A DNA stretch of 64,000 nt. Origin: Sitta carolinensis (Eukaryota; Chordata; Aves; Passeriformes; Sittidae). The notes beneath the pieces are model-generated. The model saw nothing but the letters and a program-made list of their open reading frames with translations, had not been told where the DNA came from and did not search any database. A program made the position numbers and the translations under genes. The stretch is taken from contig JAVUNC010000005.1 of assembly GCA_032173965.1 (NCBI GenBank), positions 46,362,501 through 46,426,500 on the forward strand. The letters run 5' to 3'. Positions 12,741-25,059 of this stretch are shown one piece after another; the first letter of the stretch is position 1; each line of letters opens with the position of its first letter.

Positions 12741-13345
12741 CTACACCTTCGCCTTAGCCGGGCTCTTCGCTGCCTTCTTGGGCCGGCCCGCCTTGGCGGC
12801 TTTCCTGGGGCTCTTGGCCCCTTTCTTGGCCGCTCTGGCCGCCGGCTTCTTGGCTTTCTTGGCTCTGGCGGGCTTCTTGGCCGCCGGCTTCTTCGGCTTG
12901 GCTGCAGGCGCCCTTTCCTTGGGAGCCTTTTCCTTCACTTCTCCGGGCTTCGTGTTGAGGCGGAAGGAGCCAGAGGCGCCAGTGCCCTTGGTCTGTACCA
13001 GGGTGCCCTTGCTGACGAGCCTCTTAAGCCCCAGCTTGATGCGGCCGTTGTTCTTCTCCACATCGTAGCCGCCGGCGGCCAGCGCCTTCTTGAGCGCGGC
13101 GAGCGAGAGCCCCTTGCGCTCCTTGGAGGCGGACATGGCCTTGGTGATCAGCTCGGTGACGCTGGGCCCCGCGGGCTTGCGGGCTTTGGAGCCGCTCGCC
13201 GCCTTCTTCGGCTTCTTGGCGGCGGCCTTGGCGGCGGCCTGGCGGCGGGGTCCGCGGCGGGGTCCGCGGCGGGGTCCGCGGCGGGGTCCATGTCGAATGC
13301 TTCCTCCGCTGCCTCCGCGGCAGTGGGGAACACTGGCTCCGCCAT
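12741..13345 (-). pseudogene. H1: Linker histone H1 copy with N-terminal frameshift (right arm)
   Basis: Mirror of the H1 at 5,482. The span from its ATG (13,345) to the shared TAG (12,741-12,743) is 605 bases against 600, so the start codon is out of frame with the globular domain. The break lies in the GC-rich N-tail: four GACCCCGCCGCG units follow the Met-Asp here, and then the sequence differs from the left copy. Reading from the ATG gives DPAADPAA repeats that run into an Arg/Pro-rich frame. The correct frame resumes before SGSKAR, and from there the globular domain and tail match the left copy. TATA, CCAAT and GC boxes are intact, so this may be a recent knockout or a consensus error in a hard repeat rather than an old pseudogene. 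Confidence 0.75.
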
Positions 13346-13386
13346 TGCGGGAACCGTTGAGAATGTCCGGCGGCCGCCGCGGCGCA

Positions 13387-13482
13387 GCCTTTTATAGTAC
13401 CGCGCGGGCGCTGATTGGTTACTGGCACATCTAGCCCCGCCCCCGTTCCATGCCCCGCCCCCGTTCCATGCCCCGCCCCCTG
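13387..13482 (-). promoter_or_regulatory. H1 promoter (right arm)
   Basis: Mirror of 5,346-5,440 with TATAAAA, a CCAAT box (ATTGG on plus, near 13,415) and three GC-box repeats (near 13,435-13,481). One base is missing between CCAAT and TATA compared with the left copy. Confidence 0.8.
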
Positions 13483-14932
13483 CTCCGCCGCCCGCCTTCT
13501 GCTTCTTACCTCTCAAAAAAGTTGTTTTTTACTTAAAAAATAACTGGACCGCGGCACCACCCTGTTTCTTAACATTCCTGCAGAGGACAGAGAATATTTT
13601 TGTCTTGTGACGTTTCTTTCAATCGAGATTGGAAATGAATTTCAGGTGCCTCAGTAATCCCCAATTGTGGGGATTGCATGCAGAGCTGGACTGTAAGATT
13701 TTTATTTCTCCTTTTGAATGAAAACTTTGCTTCTGACACCACTCTCTCAGTGACATTGGATACATGTTTCTGAGAGGTTTTTTCATCGAGATGTTGCAAA
13801 ATGGGGGTAATCTCGGGACCTTATCTTAGCATAAATTAGCTTTGAAAAAATGCAAATAACAAAAGGTAGTCAGTCACTCGGCTCTGTGTCTGGGTTATGA
13901 GTTGTTTTCCATAACACAACTTCATCTGTTTAAAATAATGAAACCTTTGGCTATAGTGCCCTATTTAGCTCTAGTAGAACTTGATAAAAAGTAAAAGAAA
14001 GACATTTCTCACCAAAAACATGAACCTGAAAAGCAACTCTCTTAAATAATCATCTGTCTTTAAAAACCAGAATAACACATAGAAGTTGTTTGGGTTTTTT
14101 TTTTTTTTTTTTTTTGTCCTCCTGGGTTTTCTGCATCTTTGTATTAATATTTTAAGGAACTATATTCCCATTTTTTCTCCAAAATGCTTCTTTTCGTGAT
14201 GCTCAGTAGATAAACATTTGTGATTTGTGTATTCTTATTTTAAGGTAGTGTTTATTTTTCTGCTTACTTTTACGTTATATTTCAGGAATTTCATCAGCCA
14301 CAATCAGCAATTTTACAAAAAGAAAAACAAAGTAAAACCAAAATGCAGTATTCATGTTTTTGTTACGAAAAACAGATGTAAATCTGCAGGCATTTGCTTA
14401 ATTAAATAATATAATTCAAGTGACTTAAGCAAAATTTTCTCTGCAGAATTGTCGAGAGAAGCAATGGCATGGATTTTTCCAATGTATGACTATTGTGATG
14501 TGGGATAAATTGGATACACATAAAAATTATATTTTCTTGAGATGAGTTGGGTAGCAACTGGATAGGCATGTTTGGAATGTTTGGACATTTGTGGTGCATT
14601 GTGGGAAAGAATTGGAAACCCCAGTGATTGATTCATATGGCTGTGAATGCAGTTATTTGGCTTCTTTCACTTTATCTTTTGATAATAAAATATCACACAC
14701 TGTCTTGTGAGGTTTTGATGATGGTGGGGTCAGTTTTATGAGCTTGTTGGTGGTACTAGTTGTCTTGACTGGGGTGTGCTTAAAGACTGTCAAGAGATGT
14801 GGTGGCATTTCAGAGAGGCTTTTTTCTAGGGAAGACAACCACCAGATTAACATCATGTGAGTGAGGATAAAAACAGAAGGTGATGTGGATTTGGTTTTGT
14901 CCTGATGCTATATTTCATGGTAGTTCCACCTG
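13483..14932. other. AT-rich intergenic DNA, mirror of 3,895-5,345
   Basis: Right-arm copy of the gene-free stretch upstream of H1, including the 21-base T run near 14,095-14,115. No gene recognised. Confidence 0.6.
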
Positions 14933-15228
14933 TGTTGTCTTTGAAAATAAGCCTTCCGATTTGTTTTACTATAGTGGAGTCAGTTCTCATGAATTGTAAG
15001 ATAAACAAGAATCATGTTTGCATTCCTTTGTAAAAGATATCACCTGATGGACTTCTCAAGTGACCAGTGAAGATGGAGAGGTGGGAACTTCTCTGTCCAA
15101 TCTCTGATCACTGTCCAGAAACTTATAGATACGAGGTCAACAATAAACGAAACTTCTTCCTTTCTTCTTCTCTGCCTGAACACCTGTTGTGTGTGTTACT
15201 GTGTGTTTCTATCTGCGTCACAGTAACA
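14933..15228 (+). mobile_element. Solo LTR, right-arm copy
   Basis: Mirror of 3,599-3,894, bounded by the direct 6-mer CACCTG (14,927-14,932 and 15,229-15,234), the reverse complement of the left-arm duplication. The same flanks show that this copy arose with the arm and not by a separate insertion. Confidence 0.9.
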
Positions 15229-16206
15229 CACCTGCTGAATGTGCTGTGAATTTCACGTTGTGAACTATACTGGAGCAGAAGTGAATCTCTTGGGAAGGAT
15301 ACATACCACTGGGGAGAAATTTCTGGGTGATAATTCTGTAGCATACAAATTTCCTTCAAATTCTTTTTCTTAATCCATTCTTATCACCTGGGGTCACTAA
15401 TTCTTTTACCTTTAAACTCTTTTGAACCTTTGCAAATGCATTTTCCTGGGTTTAGGCTAGGCCTCTCTCCTACTTCCAAACATCCAATGTAGCAGCACAT
15501 TCCTGGAACATTCTCTGTGCTTTCCTAGAAGTTTCTTTTCCTGGTCCTCTAAAATTTTGACCACATATCTGGACTCTTAAAATTTTGTTTTTCACAGCCA
15601 TAGACAGTTAGCTTTAGGCTAAGCCAAGAAGGAAATTGAAAGAAATCTTGCAAAGGTTTTCAGGTGGAAGAGAGAAGGAGAAATAAGTTTAATTCCTTTA
15701 ATTAATGGGTGAACTTACTTTAAAAATTTAATTGCTTCAATTATTATGATGTGCTCAGTAGAAACAAAATTACTTCTGTCTTCTGTTTTCCCCTTAAAAA
15801 GTTGTCATGCTAACAGACCATTTATTAAATACCAATTGGCCTTGGGCCGATTGGTTGAAAGATCAGAACAGGTATTGATTTCCTTGATCCTTCTGGTAAT
15901 AGAATATTTTTTTAATACAGTGGACAGAGATATTTGGGAGGACTCTTCCTCCTCCTGCTGAAAACATAACAAGTAGGACTGGTACCTTCTACAACTGCTA
16001 TGAGGCCCTGGAAATAGAAGGCCAAAAAACTGATGAGGGGAGCCCCTCTGGGACAGAGGGAGCTCCCAGATCAACACCATCTGTACCCCACATCAAGACC
16101 TCCTCTGTTTTGAGGAAAAGAAGGGTAATTGTAGTCAGACATTCCCTTCTGTGGGGACCCAAGGACCTGATATGTCTGCCAGACTGGTTCTCACACGTCA
16201 GGCACA

Positions 16207-17187
16207 AAGAGTTAGAGTGACTGGGGTAACACCAGGCTGTCACTGGCGGGGTTCTGCAGGGCTCCATCCTCACCCAATTCTCTTCAACTTCTTCGTTAGC
16301 AATTTGGATGCAGGGCCCAAAGGAATATTGAGTTTGCCATTGACACTAAACTGGGAGGAGTTGTCAATTCCCTCAAGTGCAGAGAGACCATGACAAATTA
16401 CGGAGATGGGCAATCTTGAATCATATGAGGTTTAACGAGGGCAAGTGCTGGAATCTGCACCTGAGACAGGGCAATCCTGGTTGTGTGAACAAACTGAGGA
16501 ATGAAATTCTGGGGAACACCACCATAGACAGGGACCTGGGGGTCCTGCTTGTAGGCAAGTTCAACAAGAGCCAGCAGTGCCCTGGCAGCCAGGAGGGCCA
16601 ACCCTGTCCTGGGGGCATCAGGAACAGCACTGGCAGCTGGGTGAAGGGAGGGGACTGTCCCCTCTGCTCTGCACTGGTTGGCCTCACTGCAAGAGTTGGT
16701 AAAAAGACATTAAGTGGTTAGAGAGCATTCAAAGGAGGGCCACAAGGATGGTGAAGGGTCTGGAGGGGAAGATGTACGAGGAGCAGCTGAGATCACTTGG
16801 CTCATTCAGCCTGGAGGAGTGTGAGGAGAGACCTCATCACAGTCTGCAGCTTCTCCATGAGGGGAAGAGAAGAGGCAGGCACTGATCTCTTCACTCCTGT
16901 GACTAGTAGCAGGACTCAAGAAAATGCCATGAAGCTGAGGCAGAAGAGGTTTAGGTTGGATGTCAGGAAAAAGCTTTTTGTCCAAAGGGTGTTTGGGCAC
17001 TGGAACAAGGCTCCACAGGGAAGTGGTTGCAGCACCAGCCTGACATGGCTCAAAAAGGTTTGGACAATGCTGTCAGGCACAGGGTGACTCTTGGGGTGTC
17101 CTGCATGTGGCCAGCAGTTGGACTTGATGGTGCTGATGGGTCCCATCCAACTCAGCATATTTTATTGATACTATGATTCTATGAAAA
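16207..17187 (+). mobile_element. CR1 LINE 3' fragment, right-arm copy
   Basis: Mirror of 1,640-2,620. In plus sense it carries PILFNFFVSNLDAG and RLDVRKKLF wording and ends near 17,187 with the CR1 tail (ATTGATACTATGATTCTATG). Confidence 0.85.
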
Positions 17188-17284
17188 TTTTCCAAAGTTC
17201 AGTCATGAATTCAAGAACTCCCTTTTCTCCTATTCTCTTATAGATAAGTGCTTTCAGGAAGGTCCTTCCTATGAGCCCATGTCA

Positions 17285-19335
17285 GTTGTAGCATTATGGA
17301 ATCACAGCATGATTTATGTTGGAAGGATCCTTCAAAAATTATCTAGAGCAACATTGTTGTCATATGCAAGGACATCTTTCATTAGATCAGGTTGCTCAAA
17401 AACTTACCCCACATGACTTTGAAATCTTCCATTGAAGGCATCAACAAATTCTCTTGGCAACTTGTTCCAGTGTGTCCCACCAACTTCATAATGAAAAATT
17501 TCTTCATTTGAACCTATTTAAATCTAACTTCTTTCACTTTTAAAACCTTGCCCCTTGCCCTGTCACTTCAGGCCCTGGTGAAAAGTCCTTCTCTGTCTTT
17601 CTTGTAAGTGCTCTTCATATATCAAAATACCACACAGAGGTCTGCCCAGAGCCTTGTCTTCTCCAGGCCTAACAACCACTTCTCTCCCAGCCTTTCTTCA
17701 TGGGAAAGGTGTTCTAGCTCCCTGATCATTTTCACGGCCCTCCCCCAAGTCTTTCTTGTACCAAGGACCCCAGAGGTAGATGCAGTACGCCAGATGAGGT
17801 CTCATTAGAGTTGAGTGAATGAAGAGAATCAACTCTCTCACCCTGCTTGTAATGCTTTTTTTTTATGCGGCCCAGGATACAACTGGCTCTCTGAGCAGAG
17901 AATGCACATTGCCACCTAACGTCCAAATTTTCATCCAAGCATATCTCTGAGTCTGTCTATACAGGGCTGCTTGCAATCAGCTCATCCTGCAGGCTGTACT
18001 GGTATTTGGAACAGCCCTGACCTGGGTGCAGGGCCATGCATTTGACATTGTTGCACTTCATGAGGTTCACGTGGGTCCACTTCCCAAGCCTGTCAAGGTC
18101 CCTCTGCCTGGTATCCCTTCATCCCAGGGAATCAATAGCACCCACTGAGCGTGGTGTCACCCACAAACTTGCTGAGGGTGCACTCAATCCCACTATGCTA
18201 TTGATGAAAATATTAAACAATATCTCGGTTGCAGCTGTATCTGCTAATTCCCTGAAGACCCTGGGATGAATCCCCTTGGTGTCATGGATTTTTGTGTATT
18301 CAGGCTCCTCAGATGGTCTGGAACCTGATCTTTTCTTACAGTAGGGGAGAGACTTCTTTCCCTTAGTCTATGCCTTGAGTTCCACAGACTTAGGAGATGG
18401 GAGAGAGGCTGCCAATGGAAACTGAAGCAAAAATATTTGTTTGGTACCTCAATCTTCGCTATGCCAGTAGTCACTACATCTCCTGTCTTTTTTTATTGGA
18501 GGGCCAAATTTATTTATTTATTCATTTATTTATTTATTTGATCCTTTTCTGATCAGTGTACCTACAGAAGCCCTTATTCTTCACATCCACAGCCAGTTAC
18601 AGATGTGCTTTAGCTTTTCTAATTCCATCCCTACACACCTGCACAGCACCTTATATTCTTCCCAGGATATGTGTTCCTGCTTCCACTGCCTGTGCATTTA
18701 CTTCTTGCACTTCAGTTCCACCAGAAGGTCTTTACTCAGCCATACTGAGTTCTACCTTCCTAGCCTGCTTTCTAACGTTTGGGAATCAAGTGTACCTGCT
18801 CCATAGGACAAATGTCCTTAAATAACTTTCAGGCCTGTCCTTCTCCTTGATCCCTGAGGGCAGTTTCCAAGGGGTTTCCATATCCTATTTTCTTAAGCAA
18901 CTGAATGTTTACTAAATTAAGTATCTTGTGTCTGTGGTCTGCCTGGCCAATATCCCTCAAATTTGTGATAGGTCTGGGCTCAGGCAGCAGCCCCAGGTTA
19001 TCACTATTCTTGAACCTCTTCAATTAGTTCATTTTTGTTGGCAAGAACAGGTCTCAAGTAGTGCTTCTTCTCTGGTTGGACTTCCTTTAACCTGGATAAA
19101 AAATTATCTTCAACATGCTCAGGAGTCTCCTGGATACCTCTTGGCTTTCTGTGCCACATTTCCAGCAGATGACAGGTTGGTTGATGTTGCCCAACAGGAG
19201 CTTGTGAACATGATGGCACCAGCAGTTGAAGAAAGAAGCTTCATCAGCATCCTCCTCTATTTGTTTGGGTGGCCTGTGGTAAATACTAACCATGAGGGTT
19301 TTTTTTTTTTAGCTTTAGGCCTCCAGTTTTGCACC
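17285..19335 (-). mobile_element. CR1 LINE with endonuclease part, right-arm copy
   Basis: The part up to about 18,828 mirrors 1-1,545. Beyond it, in minus sense, lies the upstream half that the window cuts off on the left. It contains endonuclease-domain wording YHRPPKQIEEDADEASF, LLGNINQPVICWK, EHVEDNFLSRLKEV, VLANKNELIEEVQ and ETALRDQGEG, matching the avian CR1 endonuclease in order. Frames are broken by stops and indels, and the central reverse transcriptase part is deleted. Confidence 0.85.
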
Positions 19336-21140
19336 TAGAAGCTCTCAGCTGTTCATCACTGTTTTTTTAACATAGTTCTTTGCAATCAACCCGCTTTTAT
19401 TTTTTTACACAGAAGACAACCTGCCCCTACCCTTCTTTCCTGACCCTTATGAACAATTCATATCCATCCATTTCAGCACTTCAGTCTTGTGATTAATCCC
19501 ACTGAGTGAGCTGTCTGTGACTGACTTTCAGTGCTCAGGAGGATATATAGAGACATCTCACAGATGCAGCTGAGGAGGCAGGAGTGCAGCCTGTGTATGG
19601 ATATTTCAAACAGGGTGATCCAGTCGTGCATGAAGCCTGCAGCTGCAAAGTCACATTACCATGTTTTTCACCTGAGGCTGCTTAAGTCTGCACAGTAACT
19701 TCAATATTTTCTCAAGCCCTTCCCAGTGCTTGTGCTACTGAGCAGTGATATTTCATATATGGTGTTCAGATACATTCATTCTGACTTTTGGGTGCTTCTG
19801 GTACAAAAAAATCCCCATAACTAAAGTCACAGTCACACTCTGTAAGGGTGTTGCCTTACAAAGTAAGGGCAACTCAAACCTGCCCTTGATGTAATTGCAG
19901 ATTTTGTGTGATTTGAAAGACATTTTTGTCCCTGCATAATGGATTTTATTTACAAACTGATTTATCATATTTTAAACCATAATACATTGTTACATGAGTA
20001 AGAAAAATACATGTCTCAATAGGGAACAACTTATAATTACATACTGTTCAGTTTACAGCAAAGAACTCCTCCCCATGACAAAAGTTTTAGTATTCATAGA
20101 GATTTAAAGGCCCCAGATAGAACAGCAACCTCTTAAAATAAAAAGTCCATGGGTAGAGTTATAGTAGGCATTAGGCAGGAAATTTTGGTGTTACACAGAT
20201 ACAGGTTCCTTTTTTTTTTTTTTTTAATTACCTTCTTACAAAAATACCCAGATTTTCAACAGTTTTATTTTGGTTCAAAGCAAGAGAGAAATAGTTCCTT
20301 GATCATTCCAAACCACAAAGTTTTTGATAACTCCTGAGCTCAGTTAAAGAATAATTTCAAGGATCATTTCAGATCGATCAATCAATCAATTCGAATTACT
20401 ATGACTCTTTTTTAATATTTAGTGCACATGGTCAGTGGGGCAGGGATTGTGACAGTGACTGGGCACAGCCACACCATCCTGAACCAATGAGCAAATCTGC
20501 TGGGGTGGGTTTGGGATGAGGTTGTGCTGGGAAAGTAGAACCAGTGCAGTCAGAGATGCACAGCCACAACAGGGAAGGTAAAATCTGGGACTGAATGCAA
20601 CCTCGAAGTCAGGGTGCTAAAACCAGCAGGTAGAATGCAGAGTTTCAAGTTTGACAAAATGTGAAAAACAAATTGCCTTCAAGTCTGGCAAAGGAAGATG
20701 GAGAAAGAATGTCCAACCAACAAGAAGTATGTTTCCCCTATGGGAACAGAGTCCTCTTGGACAAGCAGAACTGCAATGAAATCTGCCTGTACACTGTTAC
20801 TGTGATGAATGAAGCATTTTTGCTCCACATTTCTGGTCTAGGGTCGTATTTTCCATCTTGTGGAACCAGCAATGGGTACCAACTTCCCTTCCAAATGTCA
20901 TTCTGTGTTCAGGGAATCAGTTGTTCCATAAATCTGAAAGCACAGAAAAAGTTTGGAGAAGAACAGACTGGTCAAATGTCTCTGTGGGTAACTCCTGTGG
21001 GAAAGATAATATTTTACAAGAGCAAAAGGGTGATAAAATCCCTGTCTCAAATGCGCAAATGTTTGTCTTTGTCTTTGCCATTGCCATTTCCTTGATATCA
21101 TGTTGGTACATCCACCCTGAGCAATGTGTTCAGCTTACTC
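19336..21140. other. Intergenic DNA, no gene recognised
   Basis: Single-copy sequence with a T run near 20,211-20,225 and a short (ATCA)n run near 20,375-20,390. A 144-codon open frame at 20,661-21,095 resembles nothing I know and lacks promoter signals. Confidence 0.55.
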
Positions 21141-21157
21141 GTTTACAGCTCTTAGAA

Positions 21158-21192
21158 TTCATAGAATCATAGGCTCAAAGATTCATAGAATC
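21158..21192 (-). mobile_element. CR1 3'-terminal scrap
   Basis: ATTCATAGAATCATAG followed by a second ATTCATAGAATC resembles the inverted terminal words of CR1 elements. It is too short for certainty. Confidence 0.45.
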
Positions 21193-21305
21193 TTTTTCAA
21201 GAAAGACATCAAACTAACTGTGGGAGCTTTTATGGTTTTGTTCCTTACAGATGCAGTTTGATAAGCAACTCCCAAAGAAAAGCTGATTTATACTGCCTGG
21301 ATCGA

Positions 21306-21477
21306 TTTGGGATTTTTTTTAGTGTGGTTTTTTATTGTTATGGCAGTGAGATTTTGTTTGTTTGTTGGGGTTTTTTGGGGTTGTTTGTTTGTAGGGTGTT
21401 TTTGTTGTTTGTGGGTATTTGTGTGTTGACGGTTTTTTTTGTTGTTGTTTGGTTTTGGTTTTTTTGGTTTTTGATTT
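21306..21477 (+). repeat. T/G-rich low-complexity tract
   Basis: A strongly strand-biased run of TTTG, TTTGTT and GGGGTT words on the plus strand. The open frames here are composition artefacts. Confidence 0.7.
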
Positions 21478-21989
21478 TAACTGTACCTTCTGGTGGTGAT
21501 CCCAGCTGTTACGATCTATCTTTTTCCATGGCACTTAGCCTTTTCCCCCCCATGCAAAATAGCATGTCCACCAGTGCCTATTAGGAAGAAGACTTAACAG
21601 GTAATCAGTGGCACAGAGAGGGTCTGTCTGCAAAAATCCATTAAGAAGAGTGTTTTAATTTAGATTCTCTTAATCTCAAAAAACCCCAAAACAACCCCCT
21701 TTAAAAAAAATAAATCCTGGGACCACGAGACTTTTCAAGATCATATGTAAACAAAAGTGTTAAGCTGGCTGGTAAAATATTTGTTTTTGTTGGTGATGGT
21801 TGCCATAGTTTTGAGAAGAGAAAGCACTTCACACCGTCACTAAGAAGAGGAATTTCCTCCCATCTCGTTCCAAGATATTTTCAACTTAACAGACTGTATG
21901 AAAGGGTTCTTGGAAAGATAAGAATAACACATAAGGTCTGTTAGTGATAACTGAAGTATTGATTAGGCGAAGTGTGGCTTCACGGCCAA

Positions 21990-22330
21990 ATCTGTGCACA
22001 GGTGCGCCACTGACAGAAGGGGACGGGGTGGAGCGCGCTCCCAAGAGACAGCCCGCCCGTTGGGAAGGCTGGGAGGAGGCTTTGGACTGCCACAAGGAGC
22101 AGTGCAGTGCCTGGATGCCCCGGCGCTGCCTGCGCAGGCTCCTCCGTGCTTCACGGAGCGGAGGGGCTCCAAGAACCCCGCGCCGTCCCCTCTCTGCGGG
22201 CTGTGCCGGAGGTTCCCTCCCGCTCCGGCAAAATCCCTCCCGCGGCCCTGTGAGTGCCCGGGGCCCGGAGCTTCAGCTGCAGCCGCCGCGGAGAGGAGAT
22301 GGAGTGCGCCGGACCAGCATGGGAAAATGC
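21990..22330. other. CpG-rich tract without a recognised gene
   Basis: An abrupt rise in GC and CpG inside AT-rich DNA, ending in ACCAGCATGGGAAAATGCAG. No TATA box, stem-loop or histone sequence is seen. It could be the promoter or first exon of a non-coding RNA, or decayed histone-cluster sequence. Confidence 0.4.
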
Positions 22331-22639
22331 AGACTGTGAAGGCAGGTGATGAGCAAGCAGGTTGACAGTCAGGGTCCTACTGTGATTCGGTCCTCAGCCT
22401 GACCGAATCTCACGTTCCCCTAAACGATTTCTCTATTTGTAGCTATTTCCCCTACGTATTTTACTCCACAGATTTCGGCAGCGATAAACGGAGAGACGGA
22501 GGGGATCTGAGGAACCAAGTACTTCCATGCAAGATAGGACACGGCATTTATTTCAGCAGTTCCCTCGCTCAGAAAATTTCCACGTACAATCACTTTCCAC
22601 TCAACACCCAGACAAGACAGAGACTTAGTACCAGAAAGG

Positions 22640-23290
22640 AAAAGCAAGGTCAGGTTTGCTGTGAGCCCCGCGGCAGTGCCATCTGGACAGGACGGGCTAA
22701 GCAGGGCGCAGCGGCTGGGGAAAGATGCTGCTCCGGGGCACGAGTACAACCGCGGGACGGTGTACGACTCTGTTCCCGCACAGACCTCGGAAGCCCGTTA
22801 AGTGTTAATTTGGTCTATGTCATATGGCAGTTCAAGGGCTTCCTGCAGAGATGCAAGACACAGAAAGTAATCAAGCCCCTTAAAACCAATGTTTCTAGAA
22901 AGGAATTGCCACATGAGACAGACACAAATTCGTCAAGGGAATGTGTGTAATTAGCATCTCAGCCGCAAAGCCGGGCGCGGAGAGAAGCCGGGCGCGGGCA
23001 GAGCACGGCGGGACGCGGCGCCAGGGCGGGAGCGGAGCGAGCCGCGGCTTTCGGCAGAGCGCGGCCGCCGAGCTCTGGGCGCGGGGGGCACCTTCGTGAC
23101 CGGCTCGTCTTCCCTTGGCTGAGCGGGGGAGCGTCCGGCCGCCGAGAGAGCTTCGGGCGAGGAGGGCAGGGAGGGCAGCGCCGTGCTCGGCCAACGGGAA
23201 TACGGAAATGCAGATGGTTTTCACCTCTCGCTGCGCTGTCGCAGCTTGTGCAAGCTCGACCGAAGAAACACGGAATGAAACTGGCAAATT
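22640..23290. other. Second CpG-rich tract without a recognised gene
   Basis: CpG density is highest at about 22,965-23,200. Frames through it are Arg/Ala-rich and unlike any family I know. It sits just upstream of the decayed minisatellite. Confidence 0.4.
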
Positions 23291-23539
23291 ATGGTCTAGT
23301 GAATTGCACAACACATTCGCTCCCACGTCAAGAGGTGGGAGAAGGGACACTCGATGTCTTCTTCCAAGCGCTCTGGAGTGCCAACACGGGGTACTTATTA
23401 GTGACCTCTTCTCTCCACAGCCCATTGCTGTGTTTCAGCACTCTGCTTTGTTCAGCGTACGCATGCTTCGTTTCCTAAACGTTCCATATTATATTTACCA
23501 TTAAACGATACACAAGCATACACACAGTGTGTGCGTGAC

Positions 23540-24860
23540 ATACACATAGCACTACGATCCCGAAAGAGACAGCGCACCCCGAAAACCAAATTAGAGTTAC
23601 ACTCCCGGCGCCAACATCACCGTGCACCCCCCGGACACACACGTCACTCCTCGCCGCCGGTGCACACATTGCTCTGCGTGCCGTATACCTCCCGAAACAC
23701 GCACCGCTCTGCTACCAGTGACACGGGCATCGTCCCGCTCCTTCGCACACGCACATCGCTGTCCGCCGGTTTACACACAGATCGCTTCGTTCCCGAGGGA
23801 AAGCACATCGCTCTGCCCTGTTTTACAAACCAATCGCTCCGCGCCAGACGATGCACGCAGCTCACGGCTCTCCCGGATCTCTGAGTCGCCCTGCGCCGTC
23901 GTCACCACACTCTCCTGTTACTGTGACGCAGATAGAAACACACAGTAACACACACAACAGGTGTTCACGTAGAGAAGAAGAAAGGAAGAAGATTCTAGTT
24001 TATTGTTGACCTCGCATATATAAGTTTCTGGACAGTGATCAGAGATTGGACAGAGAAGTTATCACCTCTCCATCTTCACTGGTTACTTGAGAAGTCCATC
24101 AGGTGATATCTTTTACAAAGGAATGCAAACATGATTCTTGTTTATCTTACAGTTCATGAGAACTGACTCCACTATAGTAAAACAAATCAGAAGGCTTATT
24201 TTCAGGGACAACACTCTCCCTACCAGAAACACACGGCTCAGCGCCCTCAGACCGCGTTCCCCTTACGACCCGATACACAGAGCCCTCCGCACGCCCCGGG
24301 ACACATATCGCTCTGCTCCCTACGGCATACGGCACCTTCTGAGTCCAGCAAACACACAGCTCGTTCTGCACCAGCTGACAAACATTGCTCAGTGCCTGCT
24401 AGCCCATCGTTTCGGTCCTCCCTGACGGAGAGATCATTCTGATCCCTGACGATCGGACACAGCACTCTGCTGCTTCCCTATACACCCAATGCCCCTCGCC
24501 GCCCGACACACCCATCACTCTGCACCGGCTGACACACACCTCAGTCAGCGCCCGACGGGGAACGGATCTCTCCTCTCCCGATGACAAATGCATCGCTCTG
24601 CACTTCAAACGACAAACACTTCGCTTTGCTCTTCCCCGACACACACATTCCTCGCACCCGTGGAGGATACACACATCTCCTCATTCTGCGCCCGCAGTGT
24701 CCCCGTCTATCTATGCCACGCGAAAAACGCTGCAATTTGATACCTAGGAAACACAAATATCCATGCACATGGATCGGGGGTGACGGCGACTGCGTCTCTC
24801 TACAGCCCACGAGAACGCGTATTGCTCGGCAACCCCATCTCGTAAACCGCCCCTCACCGG
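23540..24860. repeat. Decayed minisatellite, unit about 26 bp
   Basis: Words like ACACACATCGCTCTGC followed by a C/G-rich half (GCCCGCCGG and variants) recur every 23-32 bases over about 1 kb on both sides of the inserted LTR (23,916-24,213). Clear units lie near 23,660, 23,695, 23,750, 23,805, 24,300, 24,350, 24,510, 24,585 and 24,640. Units are heavily diverged and of unequal length. No coding frame or CRISPR-like constant repeat exists. Confidence 0.65.
23916..24213 (-). mobile_element. Solo LTR inserted in the minisatellite
   Basis: Same family as 3,599-3,894, about 95% alike by eye, 298 bp, TG...CA ends. It is flanked by the direct 6-mer CTCTCC (23,910-23,915 and 24,214-24,219). The minus sense has TATATA followed by AATAAA. 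It entered after the minisatellite had formed. Confidence 0.9.
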
Positions 24861-24897
24861 AGCGTGTAGCTGGCAGGGGAAAACAACAACCGCCTTC

Positions 24898-24939
24898 GAG
24901 GACACCAAGGCTCTCACCAAATACACCAGATCCAAGTAA
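24898..24939 (+). pseudogene. Relic of an H2B 3' end
   Basis: The last 14 codons read EDTKALTKYTRSK-stop, against [17 protein letters not shown] in the intact H2B genes. About 39 of 43 bases match the live genes around this point. Upstream, similarity fades within 40 bases (AGCTGGC resembles the GELAK codons). No clean stem-loop follows, only a degenerate ATCTTTTCAATAAGAG near 24,976. Confidence 0.75.
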
Positions 24940-25031
24940 GCTGCTTCTGCGCACTGTACCATATCCCCTGGGCCATCTTTTCAATAAGAGATCTGATACT
25001 ATGGTGATATGCTCTTTGCTGGCCCGTTCGC

Positions 25032-25055
25032 TTTTTTTTTTTTTTTTTTTTTTTT
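25032..25055 (+). repeat. 24-base T run
   Basis: Homopolymer tract; its length is likely uncertain in the assembly. Confidence 0.8.
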
Positions 25056-25059
25056 CGGA

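Noticed and set aside
20661..21095. 144-codon open frame in AT-rich intergenic DNA
   Set aside because: No known motif, no promoter or splice context, and the length is within chance for this region.
23540..24860. CRISPR array
   Set aside because: Units are diverged and vary in length, with no constant repeat or unique spacers, and the host is a vertebrate.
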